From contig NZ_CP119546.1 in NCBI RefSeq assembly GCF_029277985.1, positions 3,224,001 to 3,288,000 on the forward strand: 64,000 nt of DNA, read 5' to 3'. This DNA is from Providencia stuartii (GTDB lineage: Bacteria > Pseudomonadota > Gammaproteobacteria > Enterobacterales > Enterobacteriaceae). Positions 39,919-50,177 of the stretch are shown here, one piece after another. The notes beneath the pieces were generated by a model, which saw only the letters and a program-made list of their open reading frames with translations, did not search any database and had not been told where the DNA came from. Position numbers and translations under genes: made by a program. The stretch's first letter is position 1. The number at the start of each line of letters is the position of its first letter.

Positions 39919-41160
39919 ATGGACATGTGTCATACCGCGGGATTGATCTCTCTTGAGCAAGCACTAGAAAAAATTCTTTCTCAAACACAAGCTGTGACTA
40001 GCTCAGAATCCATTCCGCTCACAGAATCGGCCCAGCGCATCACCGCAGCTGACATCATCTCACCAATGAATGTTCCCCCATTTGATAATTCTGCAATGGA
40101 TGGCTACGGTCTTCGTTTCGCAGAGTGGGATGGTAAAACCCCTATGCCTGTAGCAGGAAAATCATTCGCAGGCCAACCAATGCAAGGGGAGCTTCCCCAC
40201 GGTAGCTGTGTTCGCATTATGACTGGCGCACCCATTCCACAAGGTGTCGATACTGTCGTCATGCAAGAAGAGACGGAAGAGACAGCTCAAGGGATCTTAT
40301 TTACAGGTACTGTCAAGCAAGGTAGCAATATCCGCCGAGCAGGCGAAGATATCGCCAAAGGAAGTTGCGTACTCCCTAGCGGCACGCTGCTATCCACAGC
40401 CCAATTACCCCTTATCGCGTCTTTGGGCATTGCAACGGTCAATGTACATCGCCGTCTAAAAGTTGCACTATTTTCTACAGGAGATGAGCTGCAAGCAGTT
40501 GGTCAACCGTTGCAAGAGGGGCAAATCTACGACACTAACCGCTTTACTGTCCGCTTGATGCTCGAAAAACTCAATTGTGAAATTATCGACTTAGGTGTTA
40601 TTCCTGATTCCCCTGAAAAACTTAAACAAACCTTTATTGATGCCGATAGCCAAGCTGACTTAGTGATTAGTAGTGGCGGTGTCTCCGTGGGGGAAGCTGA
40701 TTACACGAAACACATTTTAGAGGAGCTAGGAGAAATCGGCTTCTGGAAACTTGCCATAAAACCCGGCAAGCCATTTGCTTTTGGTAAACTCCATTCAGCG
40801 TGGTTTTGTGGATTACCAGGTAACCCTGTCTCCGCGGCACTTACCTTTTATCAACTCGTACAGCCGTTAATTGCTCGCCTTTCTGGAAATAGCCAGTGGC
40901 AAGCGCCAATGAAATTTAAAGTTCCTGTGACTACGCCATTGAAAAAAAGCCCCGGCCGTCTGGATTTTCAACGTGGGATCCTAAGCGTCAATGAACATGG
41001 GCTGCTGCAAGTTGCAACAACAGGGCATCAAGGCTCTCATGTGTTTAGTTCCTTTAGTTTAGCCAACTGCTTTATCGTCTTAGAAAGGGAACGAGGACAT
41101 GTCGCCGCAGGCGAAATCGTTGATGTCGAAATGTTCAATGACCTACTCAAAAGTGAATAA
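39919..41160 (+). CDS. moeA: Molybdopterin molybdotransferase MoeA
   Basis: MoeA inserts molybdate into adenylylated molybdopterin, the last common step of Moco synthesis. The 413-residue product has [19 protein letters not shown] near residue 50, [19 protein letters not shown], the MoCF-type FSTGDEL and [14 protein letters not shown] motifs, and [13 protein letters not shown]. The stop overlaps the moeB start (TAATG), giving translational coupling, as in the E. coli moeAB operon. Confidence 0.98.
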   Translation: MDMCHTAGLISLEQALEKILSQTQAVTSSESIPLTESAQRITAADIISPMNVPPFDNSAMDGYGLRFAEWDGKTPMPVAGKSFAGQPMQGELPHGSCVRIMTGAPIPQGVDTVVMQEETEETAQGILFTGTVKQGSNIRRAGEDIAKGSCVLPSGTLLSTAQLPLIASLGIATVNVHRRLKVALFSTGDELQAVGQPLQEGQIYDTNRFTVRLMLEKLNCEIIDLGVIPDSPEKLKQTFIDADSQADLVISSGGVSVGEADYTKHILEELGEIGFWKLAIKPGKPFAFGKLHSAWFCGLPGNPVSAALTFYQLVQPLIARLSGNSQWQAPMKFKVPVTTPLKKSPGRLDFQRGILSVNEHGLLQVATTGHQGSHVFSSFSLANCFIVLERERGHVAAGEIVDVEMFNDLLKSE

Positions 41161-41918
41161 TGACAGTGCAAGAGCTTACCGATCAAGAAATGTTACGCTA
41201 TAACCGTCAAATCATTTTGCGTGGATTTGATTTTGATGGTCAGGAGAAACTCAAGGCCAGCAAAGTGCTGGTCATTGGTCTCGGTGGTTTAGGTTGCGCA
41301 GCCACACAATACTTAGCGGCTGCGGGTGTCGGTCAACTCACCTTAGTCGATTTCGATACCGTTTCACTGTCTAATTTACAGCGGCAAACCTTGCACCGTG
41401 ATGCGACGATTGGCCAACCTAAAGTGGATTCCGCTAAAGCTCAATTAACAGCGATCAATCCACATATTTGTATTGAGACGATCAATGCACAGTTGGATGA
41501 TGTGCAACTAAATGAATTAATCACAACACATCATGTAATACTTGATTGCACCGATAATGTCGCTATTCGTGAACAATTAAATCGTCTATGTTTCCAACAA
41601 AAAAAACCGCTGGTGTCAGGTGCCGCTATTCGCATGGAAGGACAATTGTCAGTTTTTACCTATGAAGATGACACCCCTTGTTACCACTGCTTGAGCCGCT
41701 TATTTGGTGAAAATAGTCTAACCTGTGTAGAGGCAGGTGTAATGGCTCCATTAGTCGGAACGATTGGTACACTGGAAGCGATGGAAACCATCAAACTGCT
41801 CACGCAATATGGGAAAGTGAATACGGGTAAGGTGTTATTCTTTGATGCAATGACGATGGAGTTCCGCCAATTTAAACTCACCAAAGACGCCCATTGTGAA
41901 GTGTGCTCTCAGCAATAA
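41160..41918 (+). CDS. moeB: Molybdopterin-synthase adenylyltransferase MoeB
   Basis: MoeB adenylylates the C-terminal glycine of MoaD so that it can be sulfurated. The 252-residue E1-like product has the ATP-binding GLGGLGCAATQYLAAAGVG and DFDTVSLSNLQRQ segments, and zinc-binding cysteines in CYHCLSR and HCEVCSQQ. It is coupled to moeA. Its substrate MoaD is encoded at 61435-61680. Confidence 0.98.
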   Translation: MTVQELTDQEMLRYNRQIILRGFDFDGQEKLKASKVLVIGLGGLGCAATQYLAAAGVGQLTLVDFDTVSLSNLQRQTLHRDATIGQPKVDSAKAQLTAINPHICIETINAQLDDVQLNELITTHHVILDCTDNVAIREQLNRLCFQQKKPLVSGAAIRMEGQLSVFTYEDDTPCYHCLSRLFGENSLTCVEAGVMAPLVGTIGTLEAMETIKLLTQYGKVNTGKVLFFDAMTMEFRQFKLTKDAHCEVCSQQ

Positions 41919-42088
41919 CATTGCTGTCGATGATATGTGGCAGTTATTCAAATGCTGCCAAAATTAAGAATAATCCTAAAAAATAAATTATTTTTGCTTT
42001 AACCTTATACTATCCCCTTTCGTGTTGGCTGGCATGAATAATCAGTCATCACTTTACATTACTAAATAAGTTACTGAGAGTATTTAAT

Positions 42089-42424
42089 ATGCAATTCCCT
42101 CCTTGCCCGAAATGTCAGTCTGAATACACCTATACTGATAACGATATGTATATCTGCCCTGAGTGTGCGCATGAATGGAATGATGCCGAGCCTGTTGAAG
42201 AAAGCGATGAGTTGGTCGTTAAAGATGCGAACGGAAATCTATTAGCAGATGGCGATACTGTCACTGTCATTAAAGATCTAAAAGTGAAAGGCAGCTCATC
42301 AATGCTAAAAATTGGTACTCGTGTAAAAGGTATCCGCTTAGTCGAAGGCGACCACAATATTGATTGTAAAATTGATGGATTCGGCCAAATGAAGCTAAAA
42401 TCTGAATTTGTGAAAAAGAACTAA
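42089..42424 (+). CDS. yjdM: Zinc-ribbon protein YjdM (PhnA-like)
   Basis: A 111-residue protein. The N-terminal zinc ribbon has [10 protein letters not shown] and ICPECAHEW. The rest is the PhnA/YjdM domain, with [31 protein letters not shown] and [20 protein letters not shown]. Despite its old name (PhnA), this family is not shown to degrade phosphonates and its role is unclear. It is a single-gene unit with its own terminator. Confidence 0.93.
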   Translation: MQFPPCPKCQSEYTYTDNDMYICPECAHEWNDAEPVEESDELVVKDANGNLLADGDTVTVIKDLKVKGSSSMLKIGTRVKGIRLVEGDHNIDCKIDGFGQMKLKSEFVKKN

Positions 42425-42446
42425 TGAACTTATTTTGTTAAAAACT

Positions 42447-42473
42447 AAGACCTAGCTAGGCTAGGTCTTTTTT
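42447..42473 (+). terminator. Rho-independent terminator of yjdM
   Basis: AAGACCTAG (42447-42455) pairs with CTAGGTCTT (42461-42469), followed by a T-run. Convergent ybiT ends at 42499. Confidence 0.9.
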
Positions 42474-42498
42474 CAATCATTTATAAACCATAGTCAGT

Positions 42499-44097
42499 TT
42501 ATTCAACAACACCTTGGCTCTTCAAATATTCATCATAAGTGCCTTTGAAATCAATCACTTTATCTTCCTTAATTTCTAAGATACGACTTGCTAATGAACT
42601 GACAAACTCACGGTCGTGAGAAACAAAAATCAATGTTCCTTTATAGAGTTCTAACGCAAGGTTTAAGGATTCGATCGATTCCATATCTAAGTGGTTGGTT
42701 GGCTCATCCATAATTAAGATATTTGGTTGTTGCATCATGAGCTTACCAAATAACATACGGCCTTGTTCACCACCCGATAAAACAGAAACCTTTTTCTTAA
42801 TATCATCTTGAGAGAACAGTAAACGACCTAAAATACTGCGGACGGCTTGTTCATCATCCCCTTCGTTTTTCCATTGGCTCATCCAATCAAAAACGGTTAA
42901 ATCAGTATTAAAATCCTCGGCATGATCCTGAGCATAATAGCCGATAGAGCTATTTTCAGACCATTTTACTGTACCACTTTTAGGTGGTAACTCACCTACC
43001 AGTGTTTTCAAAAATGTCGTTTTACCAATACCGTTCGCACCGATAACCGCCATTTTTTCACCAACTTCTAGCAATAAGCTCACATTTTTGAATAGAGAGG
43101 ATTGCTCATAACCGTTGGTCACAGCTTCAAGTTCCAATGCATTTCGGAACAATTTTTTCTCTTGTTCAAAACGTATGAATGGGTTTTGGCGACTAGAGGC
43201 TTTAACTTCTTCCAATTGAATTTTATCAATTTGGCGTGCACGAGAAGTTGCTTGTTTTGATTTAGAGGCATTAGCGCTGAAGCGACTCACAAATGATTGC
43301 AATTCGGCAATTTGCGCTTTTTTCTTCGCATTATCGGCAAGTAAGCGCTCTCTTGCTTGTGTTGCGGCAATCATATACTCATCATAGTTACCCGTGAACA
43401 AACGCAGCTCACCATAATCTAAGTCGGCCATATGGGTGCAAACTGTATTCAGGAAGTGCCTATCATGGGAAATAATCACCATCGTACAGTTACGGTCGTT
43501 CAATACTTGCTCTAACCAACGAATAGTATCGATATCAAGGTTGTTGGTTGGTTCATCGAGTAACAAAATATCGGGATCAGAGAACAGTGCTTGAGCCAAA
43601 AGTACCCGCAATTTCCAACCAGGAGCAACTTCACTCATTGGGCCGTAATGCTGCTCGACAGGAATACCAACACCAAGCAGCAGCTCACCCGCACGAGCTT
43701 CCGCACTGTAGCCATCCATTTCACCGTAAGCGACTTCAAGGTCTGCAACGCGATAGCCATCCTCTTCACTCATTTCTGGGAGGGCATAAATACGGTCGCG
43801 TTCTTGTTTTACATTCCATAGCTCAACGTGCCCCATAATCACAGTATCCAGTACCGTGTATTCTTCAAAGGCAAATTGATCTTGGCGAAGCTTACCAATG
43901 CGCTCATTAGGGTCTGTGGTACTTACATTTCCCGCAGTTGGTATAAGATCGCCCCCTAATATCTTCATAAATGTCGATTTACCGGCGCCATTTGCGCCGA
44001 TTAAACCATAACGGTTTCCTGTTCCGAATTTAACGGAAATATTTTCAAACAGCGGCTTACTGCCGAACTGCATAGTGATATTGCTTGTCTGTAACAC
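42499..44097 (-). CDS. ybiT: ABC-F family ATPase YbiT
   Basis: A soluble tandem ABC ATPase of 532 residues that closely follows E. coli YbiT (530). The two Walker A motifs are [13 protein letters not shown] and [13 protein letters not shown]. The first signature is the degenerate [18 protein letters not shown] usual for YbiT; the second is a standard [14 protein letters not shown]. Walker B motifs [12 protein letters not shown] and [12 protein letters not shown] and the inter-domain linker are present. ABC-F proteins act at the ribosomal E site. It has no membrane segments. Confidence 0.96.
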   Translation of the reverse strand: MLQTSNITMQFGSKPLFENISVKFGTGNRYGLIGANGAGKSTFMKILGGDLIPTAGNVSTTDPNERIGKLRQDQFAFEEYTVLDTVIMGHVELWNVKQERDRIYALPEMSEEDGYRVADLEVAYGEMDGYSAEARAGELLLGVGIPVEQHYGPMSEVAPGWKLRVLLAQALFSDPDILLLDEPTNNLDIDTIRWLEQVLNDRNCTMVIISHDRHFLNTVCTHMADLDYGELRLFTGNYDEYMIAATQARERLLADNAKKKAQIAELQSFVSRFSANASKSKQATSRARQIDKIQLEEVKASSRQNPFIRFEQEKKLFRNALELEAVTNGYEQSSLFKNVSLLLEVGEKMAVIGANGIGKTTFLKTLVGELPPKSGTVKWSENSSIGYYAQDHAEDFNTDLTVFDWMSQWKNEGDDEQAVRSILGRLLFSQDDIKKKVSVLSGGEQGRMLFGKLMMQQPNILIMDEPTNHLDMESIESLNLALELYKGTLIFVSHDREFVSSLASRILEIKEDKVIDFKGTYDEYLKSQGVVE

Positions 44098-44450
44098 TTC
44101 TATGCCTTTAATTTATGATGTCGAGGATACCCAACCAAATAGCGGCGCATTATGCCACATTCGTTCGCTTAGATCTTGTACTGATTGCGCCACCGAGATC
44201 AATAGTCATCCACCTGCTCTGTCTATAATCAAATGAGATAAACATGAATCGGTTATGAGCTTATATATCAATACTAATTATTGCTATTATGACGATATAA
44301 TGAATGGTATTAAAAAGTTGTATAATGACCTTTAAGGTCTAAATAAAAATATTCTTCGTTAAGACAACGGAATATAATCGCAATAAAAAATAGAATATAT
44401 TGATAATATCGTGATGGCCCAATATTTATTATTAGGCCATCAATGGGCTT
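44098..44450. other. AT-rich gap between ybiT and the GNAT gene
   Basis: No gene is seen. It should hold the ybiT promoter at the left. The palindrome GACCTTTAAGGTC lies near 44327, and a stem GATGGCC/GGCCATC (44413-44441) follows the GNAT gene on the minus strand as a weak possible terminator. Confidence 0.4.
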
Positions 44451-44909
44451 TTATAGCTTAATTCCCATGGTACGAGTGATTTCTGTTAACCCTTCTCTTT
44501 CATAAAACTTAATAGCTTGATGATTTTGTGATAATACAGAAAGTTCTAAATGACTTAAATTGCGTTCTTTCGCCCATATTTTCATATGCTCAAGAAATTG
44601 ATGCCCCATTTTTTGACTTCTTAATTCTGGAGCAACGACAAGGTCAAAGATATAACAAAAATCTCTAGGAACCATACAGTTATAGGGAGATGCTGATTGT
44701 TGTTGAGCGAGGCAAAAACCTTTAACTTTTCCATCATGCTCTGCCACTAGCAACTGAAATTTTTCATCACTAATGGCATGTTCGACAAACTCTCTAGCCT
44801 GTTTTGCTGGTTGCATTCTTTCACTGTCTAAATTCGCCATCTCTGAAAATAATAGCTCGTATAGGGAAAGCACTGCTTCAAGGTCTTGTTTAACCGCACA
44901 TCGGATCAT
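44451..44909 (-). CDS. GNAT family N-acetyltransferase
   Basis: A 152-residue single-domain acetyltransferase. It begins MIRCAVKQDLEAVLSLYE. The acetyl-CoA-binding core is seen in DLVVAPELRSQKMGHQFLEHM, and HLELSVLSQNHQAIKFYEREG is the usual C-terminal motif. The substrate cannot be told from sequence. It is 18 bases downstream of the LOG-family gene and probably in one operon with it. Confidence 0.87.
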   Translation of the reverse strand: MIRCAVKQDLEAVLSLYELLFSEMANLDSERMQPAKQAREFVEHAISDEKFQLLVAEHDGKVKGFCLAQQQSASPYNCMVPRDFCYIFDLVVAPELRSQKMGHQFLEHMKIWAKERNLSHLELSVLSQNHQAIKFYEREGLTEITRTMGIKL

Positions 44910-44927
44910 AAATCCCCTCTTAATAAG

Positions 44928-45503
44928 TTAGCTATATGTTTTTATTGATGGCGCGATATAGCTCTCAAAGCGATCGAATAATGCCGCTGGAGAAGTTTCA
45001 ACAATCGCCATGTGACGATATTTTTCCTGCAAAAAAGCCTCATCTGCCATTTTATTGGTCATATCGATTAATGGTTGCCAATAGTTATTAATATTGAACA
45101 GGCCGCAAGGTTTGGTATGTAAACCAATTTGGCTCCAAGTAAATACCTCACTAAATTCCTCAAGCGTGCCATATCCTCCGGGTAAAGCAACGAAACCATC
45201 AGCTAGCTCTATCATTTTATTTTTACGCTGGTGCATTGTTTCAACTTTATATAATTCAGTGAGGTTTTTATGTGAAATTTCACGTTCTTCAAGTAATGAA
45301 GGAATAACGCCAATGGCTTTTCCGCCTAAAGATAAAATGGTGTCAGCCACTGTTCCCATAATGCCTACGCTAGCACCACCATAGACTAAAGTAATATTAC
45401 GTTTGACCATTTCTTCAGCAAATTGAATAGCCTGCTGCCGATAAACCTCATTCGCCCCCATGCTTGACCCACAATATACCGCGATACTGTTAATTTTTTT
45501 CAT
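44928..45503 (-). CDS. LOG family protein (TIGR00730; nucleotide 5'-monophosphate phosphoribohydrolase type)
   Basis: A 191-residue Rossmann-like protein. It opens SIAVYCGSSMGANEVYR, has LVYGGASVGIMGTVAD, and the diagnostic ALPGGYGTLEEFSEVFTWSQIG. Plant and bacterial LOG proteins cleave the base from nucleoside 5'-monophosphates, as in cytokinin activation; in enterobacteria the physiological role is unclear. It is followed closely by the GNAT gene. Confidence 0.9.
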   Translation of the reverse strand: MKKINSIAVYCGSSMGANEVYRQQAIQFAEEMVKRNITLVYGGASVGIMGTVADTILSLGGKAIGVIPSLLEEREISHKNLTELYKVETMHQRKNKMIELADGFVALPGGYGTLEEFSEVFTWSQIGLHTKPCGLFNINNYWQPLIDMTNKMADEAFLQEKYRHMAIVETSPAALFDRFESYIAPSIKTYS

Positions 45504-45845
45504 TTTGTCCTCATTATTATTGTGTTTTTATTGAAAAATAATTATACGTCACATAAAGATAACCTCAATACACATTGTATAAAGCCATAAAGTCGCATAT
45601 AAATTATTGCCCAAATTTAGTCTATACTTTAGTCGGTATCGGGTTAACAAGACAAACATTAAATGTCATGTATTATTGTGCTTTATATTTTATAAACACA
45701 TATTATCTATGTTGAATTTATGCCATAATTACGTCCATCTTATTGCTAAGCTATGTGTTTTTCCTTTTGTCGCAAAATTATTCATATTTAAGAATAGCCA
45801 AGCATTTTATAGGCTTGATAACGTATTTCTGAGGTTTAATTATTC
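45504..45845. other. AT-rich intergenic region upstream of rhtA
   Basis: It separates the divergent LOG-family gene and rhtA and should hold both promoters. A plus-strand frame at 45607-45891 overlaps the rhtA start and has Cys- and Phe-rich, AT-driven composition, so it is not called. Confidence 0.4.
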
Positions 45846-46733
45846 ATGTCTGCCGATACTAAAAAGAGCGCTTTTCCTCTGTTACCTGTAGGGTTGTTGT
45901 TGCTTGCAATGACCTCAATTCAGAGCGGTGCATCTCTAGCTAAAACATTATTTCCTGTTATCGGTGCTCCGGGGGTAACTGGACTACGCCTATTGCTTGC
46001 GACCGTTATTTTATTTGTTATTTTTAAGCCTTGGCGATTGAAATTTAGACGCAACTCCCTTGTTCCTCTGCTCACATATGGCCTTTCTTTGGGAACCATG
46101 AACTATTTGTTCTATCTCTCTTTAGAACGAATTCCATTAGGGATCGCGGTTGCACTCGAATTTACTGGCCCACTTGCCGTTGCTATGTTTTCATCTCGCC
46201 GCCCTATTGATTTCCTTTGGATAGCATTGGTTATCGTTGGCTTGCTATTTTTATTACCTATTGGTGATAATATTAATGCCCTTGATCCGATTGGTGCTTT
46301 ATATGCGCTCGGTGCTGGCGTGTGTTGGGGCATTTATATTATTTTTGGTCAACGTGCCGGCGCGGGTTATGGTGCTGCAACTGTCGCTATTGGTTCATTT
46401 ATTTCCGCGTTGATTTTTTTCCCGATTGGATTAATGCAAACTGGTGTTGAAGCCATGTTTGATCCCGCTATTTTACCATTGGCATTAGCGGTTGCTGTTT
46501 TATCAACTGCATTTCCTTATACTCTTGAAATGATCGCCCTAACGCGGCTTCCAGCAAGAACCTTTGGTACCCTGATGAGCTTAGAACCCTGTATGGGCGC
46601 ATTCCTAGGCATTATCTTTCTTCAGGAGCATTTAACTGCAACCCAATGGTTAGCGCTATTATGTATAGTATGTGCATCTATTGGTTCAACATCTACTGCG
46701 CGTCCAAAAACTAAAATAGAAGAAGTCACTTAA
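45846..46733 (+). CDS. rhtA: Threonine/homoserine exporter RhtA
   Basis: A ten-helix EamA/DMT-family exporter of 295 residues, the same length as E. coli RhtA. Two repeated halves are seen. Typical stretches are SIQSGASLAKTLFPVIGAPG, RIPLGIAVALEFTGPLAVA and LEPCMGAFLGIIFLQEHL. RhtA exports threonine and homoserine. It lies upstream of dps in the same direction, as in E. coli, but ompX is missing between them. Confidence 0.95.
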   Translation: MSADTKKSAFPLLPVGLLLLAMTSIQSGASLAKTLFPVIGAPGVTGLRLLLATVILFVIFKPWRLKFRRNSLVPLLTYGLSLGTMNYLFYLSLERIPLGIAVALEFTGPLAVAMFSSRRPIDFLWIALVIVGLLFLLPIGDNINALDPIGALYALGAGVCWGIYIIFGQRAGAGYGAATVAIGSFISALIFFPIGLMQTGVEAMFDPAILPLALAVAVLSTAFPYTLEMIALTRLPARTFGTLMSLEPCMGAFLGIIFLQEHLTATQWLALLCIVCASIGSTSTARPKTKIEEVT

Positions 46734-47023
46734 ATATATAACGTTTGAATTTCTTTTATTATTTTTATCTTATTCAAGGTTAATAAAGTTAAAATAACTT
46801 TCTTTATTAACCTTATTTATTGTAAATTTTCTTTAACGTCATTGAAATATTACCTTATTAATCCTATATTATTATTTAGTAATAATTAATTTACTTGTAA
46901 TTCGTTATCAATTTTACCTATCAAAGTAATAGAATATAGCATTATGACAAACTGACTCTGTTGTTTTATATTATTTAACAGAAACAGGATACTGATAAAT
47001 TAAAGACTTATAAGGGGAAAATT

Positions 47024-47527
47024 ATGAGTACAGCTAAATTAGTTAAAGCACCTCAAGCAAACCTTTTATATACCCGCAATGATGTTGAAGATAGTGTCAA
47101 ATTAGAAACTATTGATATGTTGAATGTCATGGTGGTTCATTTCACCGATCTATCTTTAATGACAAAACAAGCACACTGGAATATGCGTGGTCGTAATTTC
47201 ATTGCTGTACATGAAATGCTTGATGGTTTCCGTGCCTCTTTAGTTGAGCACCTTGATGAATTTGCAGAACGTGCAGTTCAACTTGGCGGAGTCGCTATTG
47301 GGACCACTCAGCAAGTGAATAAGTTTACTTCGTTAGAGGCATATCCAATTGATATCCATGATGTGCAGGATCACCTCAAAGCACTAGCCGATCGCTATGC
47401 TGTTGTTGCTAATGATATCCGTAAGGCTATTGATGAAGTCGAAGATGAAGACACTGCGGATATGTTTACAGCAGCATCACGTGACCTTGATAAATTCCTA
47501 TGGTTCTTAGAAGCCAATATTGAGTAA
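47024..47527 (+). CDS. dps: DNA-binding starvation/stress protein Dps
   Basis: Dps is a 12-subunit ferritin-like shell that oxidises and stores iron and coats DNA in stationary phase. The 167-residue product is the same length as E. coli Dps. Ferroxidase ligands are at their expected places: His51, His63, Asp78 and Glu82. The Lys-containing N-terminal tail ([10 protein letters not shown]) fits DNA binding. An AAGGGGAAA box precedes the ATG and a strong terminator follows. Confidence 0.98.
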   Translation: MSTAKLVKAPQANLLYTRNDVEDSVKLETIDMLNVMVVHFTDLSLMTKQAHWNMRGRNFIAVHEMLDGFRASLVEHLDEFAERAVQLGGVAIGTTQQVNKFTSLEAYPIDIHDVQDHLKALADRYAVVANDIRKAIDEVEDEDTADMFTAASRDLDKFLWFLEANIE

Positions 47528-47561
47528 TGTCGATAACAATAGTCAACCTTGACTGCCCCTT

Positions 47562-47587
47562 GGCCACACCATGGTGTGGCCTTTTTC
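47562..47587 (+). terminator. Rho-independent terminator of dps
   Basis: GGCCACACC (47562-47570) pairs with GGTGTGGCC (47573-47581), followed by TTTTT. Confidence 0.95.
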
Positions 47588-47628
47588 ATCCCTATTGGTT
47601 ATTAAACCCCTTCAATTTTTAGTTCACT

Positions 47629-49746
47629 TCATGTGACCTGTTTATTTATTGGCATTTGAGGCTGTTCAATAGGAAAAACGGGTAGCGCATTCAATAACCG
47701 CTTGCCATAATTTTTGGTGATTAACCGTTTATCATAAATAATAATTTCACCGTAGCATTCATGACTACGGATCAAGCGGCCAGCTTGCTGAATTAGATTA
47801 AAAGAAGCACTCGGTAAACTTTGAACTTCAAAAGGATAGCGCTTAAGCGATTTTAGCCACTCCCCCTCTGTGATAATGACTGGGTTCGTTACAGGTGGAA
47901 ATGCAATTTTATGAATATGCACCTGAGTTAAATATTCGCCTTTTAAATCAAGCCCCTCAGCGAATGATTGCAAGCCAATTAATACGCTAACTAAACCTTT
48001 ATCGATGCGTTCACAGTGCGTTTCCACTAATCGGTAACGAGGTTGATCCCCCTGTACTAATAATTGTAAACGCAAATCTTTCACATGTTCTAAAAAACCG
48101 TCCATAGCGCGTTGGCTACTAAATAGCACCAACATCCCTCGATGCGTTCCTTTCTCTAATTCATGGCGAAAATAGGTTGCCATCTCCGCTAAATGTTGCT
48201 CTTCGGTCGCGATAGTTGGCTCATATTTCATTTGAGGAATAACTAATTTTCCCTGTTCAACATGATTAAAAGGAGACGATAAAGTGATAAAACGATCATC
48301 ACTTTTTTCTGATAACCCACTCAACTCTTGAAAACGCGCGTAACTGTTGAGTGAACGTAACGTTGCAGAAGTCACCACAATATGTGGCACATTGCGCCAT
48401 AACAGTTGCTGAAGTTGTTCACTCACTCGAATACCAGCACAGTGCATAAATAAGCGAGACTGATTTTTCTCATAACGACGACTAAGCCATTTAGATACCG
48501 GAGCGCCTGATGTTTGCTCAAGAGTCGCTAAACGCCACAACTTTGCCATATTTTCAAAATAACCTAACGCTCTGCTAGTTGATAAAATAGCGCGATGTAG
48601 GCGAACAATATCTTGTTTCGCTGTCTGTTCGGTTAAATCATTTAAAATCGCTTCAGATAAGCCTTTAAGGGCATCTGTTAATTTGAATAAATCCTGACAG
48701 CATAATTGCATTGCCTCAGGTAACTGTCCCAACGGAAATAAATATTCACTGTCCTTCGAGGTTTCTGGCAATAAAGCATTTGTTAATAGTGAAAAATCAC
48801 GAAATGCCGCCCTTAATTTTTCTGCATGTTGATGCAATCGTTCGGGATTCGCTAACTTCGGTGGTTTAGCCGGGCTAAACTGAGCAACATACTGCCCTAC
48901 ATTATGAATAAAGTTATCCACTTGCGCAGTTAATTGAACAAGGGTGATTTCACCTTCTACTTCTAATGCATCTCTCGCAACATCAGGCACATGATGGCCT
49001 TCATCAAGTACCAAAAGCAGCTTTTTAGGTTCAGGCAATACGGATTCACTTTCCATCGCTGCCATCACTAAGGCATGGTTTGCCACCACGACATCCGCAT
49101 CTTCAATTTCTCGGCGGGCAATAAAAAATGGACAGCGCTGATAAAATTGGCAATTGCGACCTAAGCAATTCATTTTATCAGTACTCACCTTTCGCCATAA
49201 GCTATCACTAAATGCTCGTTTATGGTGATCCCTCAACCCATCCCATGCAAAGCTATGAAAGTCATTACGTAGCTGCTGACAAATCGCTCTTTCTTCACTA
49301 TTGGCTATTTCAGCCTTATCTTCGACTAACAACATTAAGTCAATTTGTTCGCCTTCAGCTGCACAAATTGCCTCTAAATTGCGAGGACATACATAACGTG
49401 CTCGACCAAAAGCGCCTGTATACTTAAGGTCGGGAATTATTTTACTGAGTAATGGTAAGTCTTTACTGAAAATTTGATCCTGTAACGCGACATTCGCCGT
49501 GCTGACGACTAATATTTTGCCTTCTTCACGCCCAACAGCAATACCGGGTATTAAATAAGAGAGTGTTTTGCCTACTCCTGTTGGTGCCTCAATCACCAAA
49601 TGTCGCCCTTCTTCATCAGACAAATTTTTTGCAACTTCAGCAATCATTTGGCGCTGTGGTGCGCGGGAAACGAACCCGTCAATATGGTGTGATAACCCTT
49701 TATACCATTGGGTTATATGTTCTTTAATTTTATTTGACAGAGACAT
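47629..49746 (-). CDS. dinG: ATP-dependent DNA helicase DinG
   Basis: DinG is an XPD-like 5'-3' helicase that unwinds R-loops and D-loops and belongs to the SOS regulon in E. coli. The 705-residue product has Walker A EAPTGVGKTLSYL, the four Fe-S cysteines at 120, 194, 199 and 205, exactly as in E. coli, the DEGHH box at about 248-252, and the C-terminal QQAGRLIRSHECYG helicase motif. No LexA box was identified by eye upstream. Confidence 0.97.
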   Translation of the reverse strand: MSLSNKIKEHITQWYKGLSHHIDGFVSRAPQRQMIAEVAKNLSDEEGRHLVIEAPTGVGKTLSYLIPGIAVGREEGKILVVSTANVALQDQIFSKDLPLLSKIIPDLKYTGAFGRARYVCPRNLEAICAAEGEQIDLMLLVEDKAEIANSEERAICQQLRNDFHSFAWDGLRDHHKRAFSDSLWRKVSTDKMNCLGRNCQFYQRCPFFIARREIEDADVVVANHALVMAAMESESVLPEPKKLLLVLDEGHHVPDVARDALEVEGEITLVQLTAQVDNFIHNVGQYVAQFSPAKPPKLANPERLHQHAEKLRAAFRDFSLLTNALLPETSKDSEYLFPLGQLPEAMQLCCQDLFKLTDALKGLSEAILNDLTEQTAKQDIVRLHRAILSTSRALGYFENMAKLWRLATLEQTSGAPVSKWLSRRYEKNQSRLFMHCAGIRVSEQLQQLLWRNVPHIVVTSATLRSLNSYARFQELSGLSEKSDDRFITLSSPFNHVEQGKLVIPQMKYEPTIATEEQHLAEMATYFRHELEKGTHRGMLVLFSSQRAMDGFLEHVKDLRLQLLVQGDQPRYRLVETHCERIDKGLVSVLIGLQSFAEGLDLKGEYLTQVHIHKIAFPPVTNPVIITEGEWLKSLKRYPFEVQSLPSASFNLIQQAGRLIRSHECYGEIIIYDKRLITKNYGKRLLNALPVFPIEQPQMPINKQVT

Positions 49747-49988
49747 AGGCTCACTGCTGTTTACATTAGAAGGTGTAGAATAACCAATGTGGTTAATAAA
49801 CCAGACGTTATCAGAAAGTATTCACGATGTGCTTTGCAAAAACTACTGTTTAAAAAACCATTATGCCACAAAATTGGGAACAGGTTGGCAAATTCCCCAT
49901 TCATCCGCACAAAAAAGAGTATTTAACTTGTCTGCAACACTCATCGAGTTATACTTTGGGTCTACTTCTTCAACTCAGGCTATAAAAA

Positions 49989-50150
49989 ATGAAAAAGGTT
50001 GTTATCGCTCTCTTCGCGCTATGTGCATTCGGTTCCGTTGGTGGGATTGTTTTAGCGGGCATGAATATTTATACACGTTCAACGACACCTATTGAACACA
50101 GTCAACCACAGCAACCTTCTATTATTCCTACGGTTAATCAGGCTCAATAA
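49989..50150 (+). CDS. Small single-pass membrane protein, 53 residues
   Basis: A short frame that starts with a Lys-Lys N terminus and one hydrophobic helix (VVIALFALCAFGSVGGIVLAG), then a Pro/Gln-rich tail (EHSQPQQPSIIPTVNQAQ). CAGG lies about 9 bases before the ATG. It sits 27 bases upstream of sseA in the same direction and may be its operon partner. I do not recognise the family. The helix could also be an uncleaved signal anchor. Confidence 0.6.
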   Translation: MKKVVIALFALCAFGSVGGIVLAGMNIYTRSTTPIEHSQPQQPSIIPTVNQAQ

Positions 50151-50177
50151 TATTTACATTCAGGATGAAGATAATTT

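Noticed and set aside
45607..45891. 94-residue plus-strand frame before rhtA
   Set aside because: It overlaps the well-supported rhtA start, and its Cys/Phe/Leu-rich composition is what AT-rich non-coding DNA gives.
49787..50095. 102-residue plus-strand frame between dinG and sseA
   Set aside because: It overlaps, in another frame, the better-supported 53-residue membrane protein at 49989-50150 and lacks coding character or a ribosome site.
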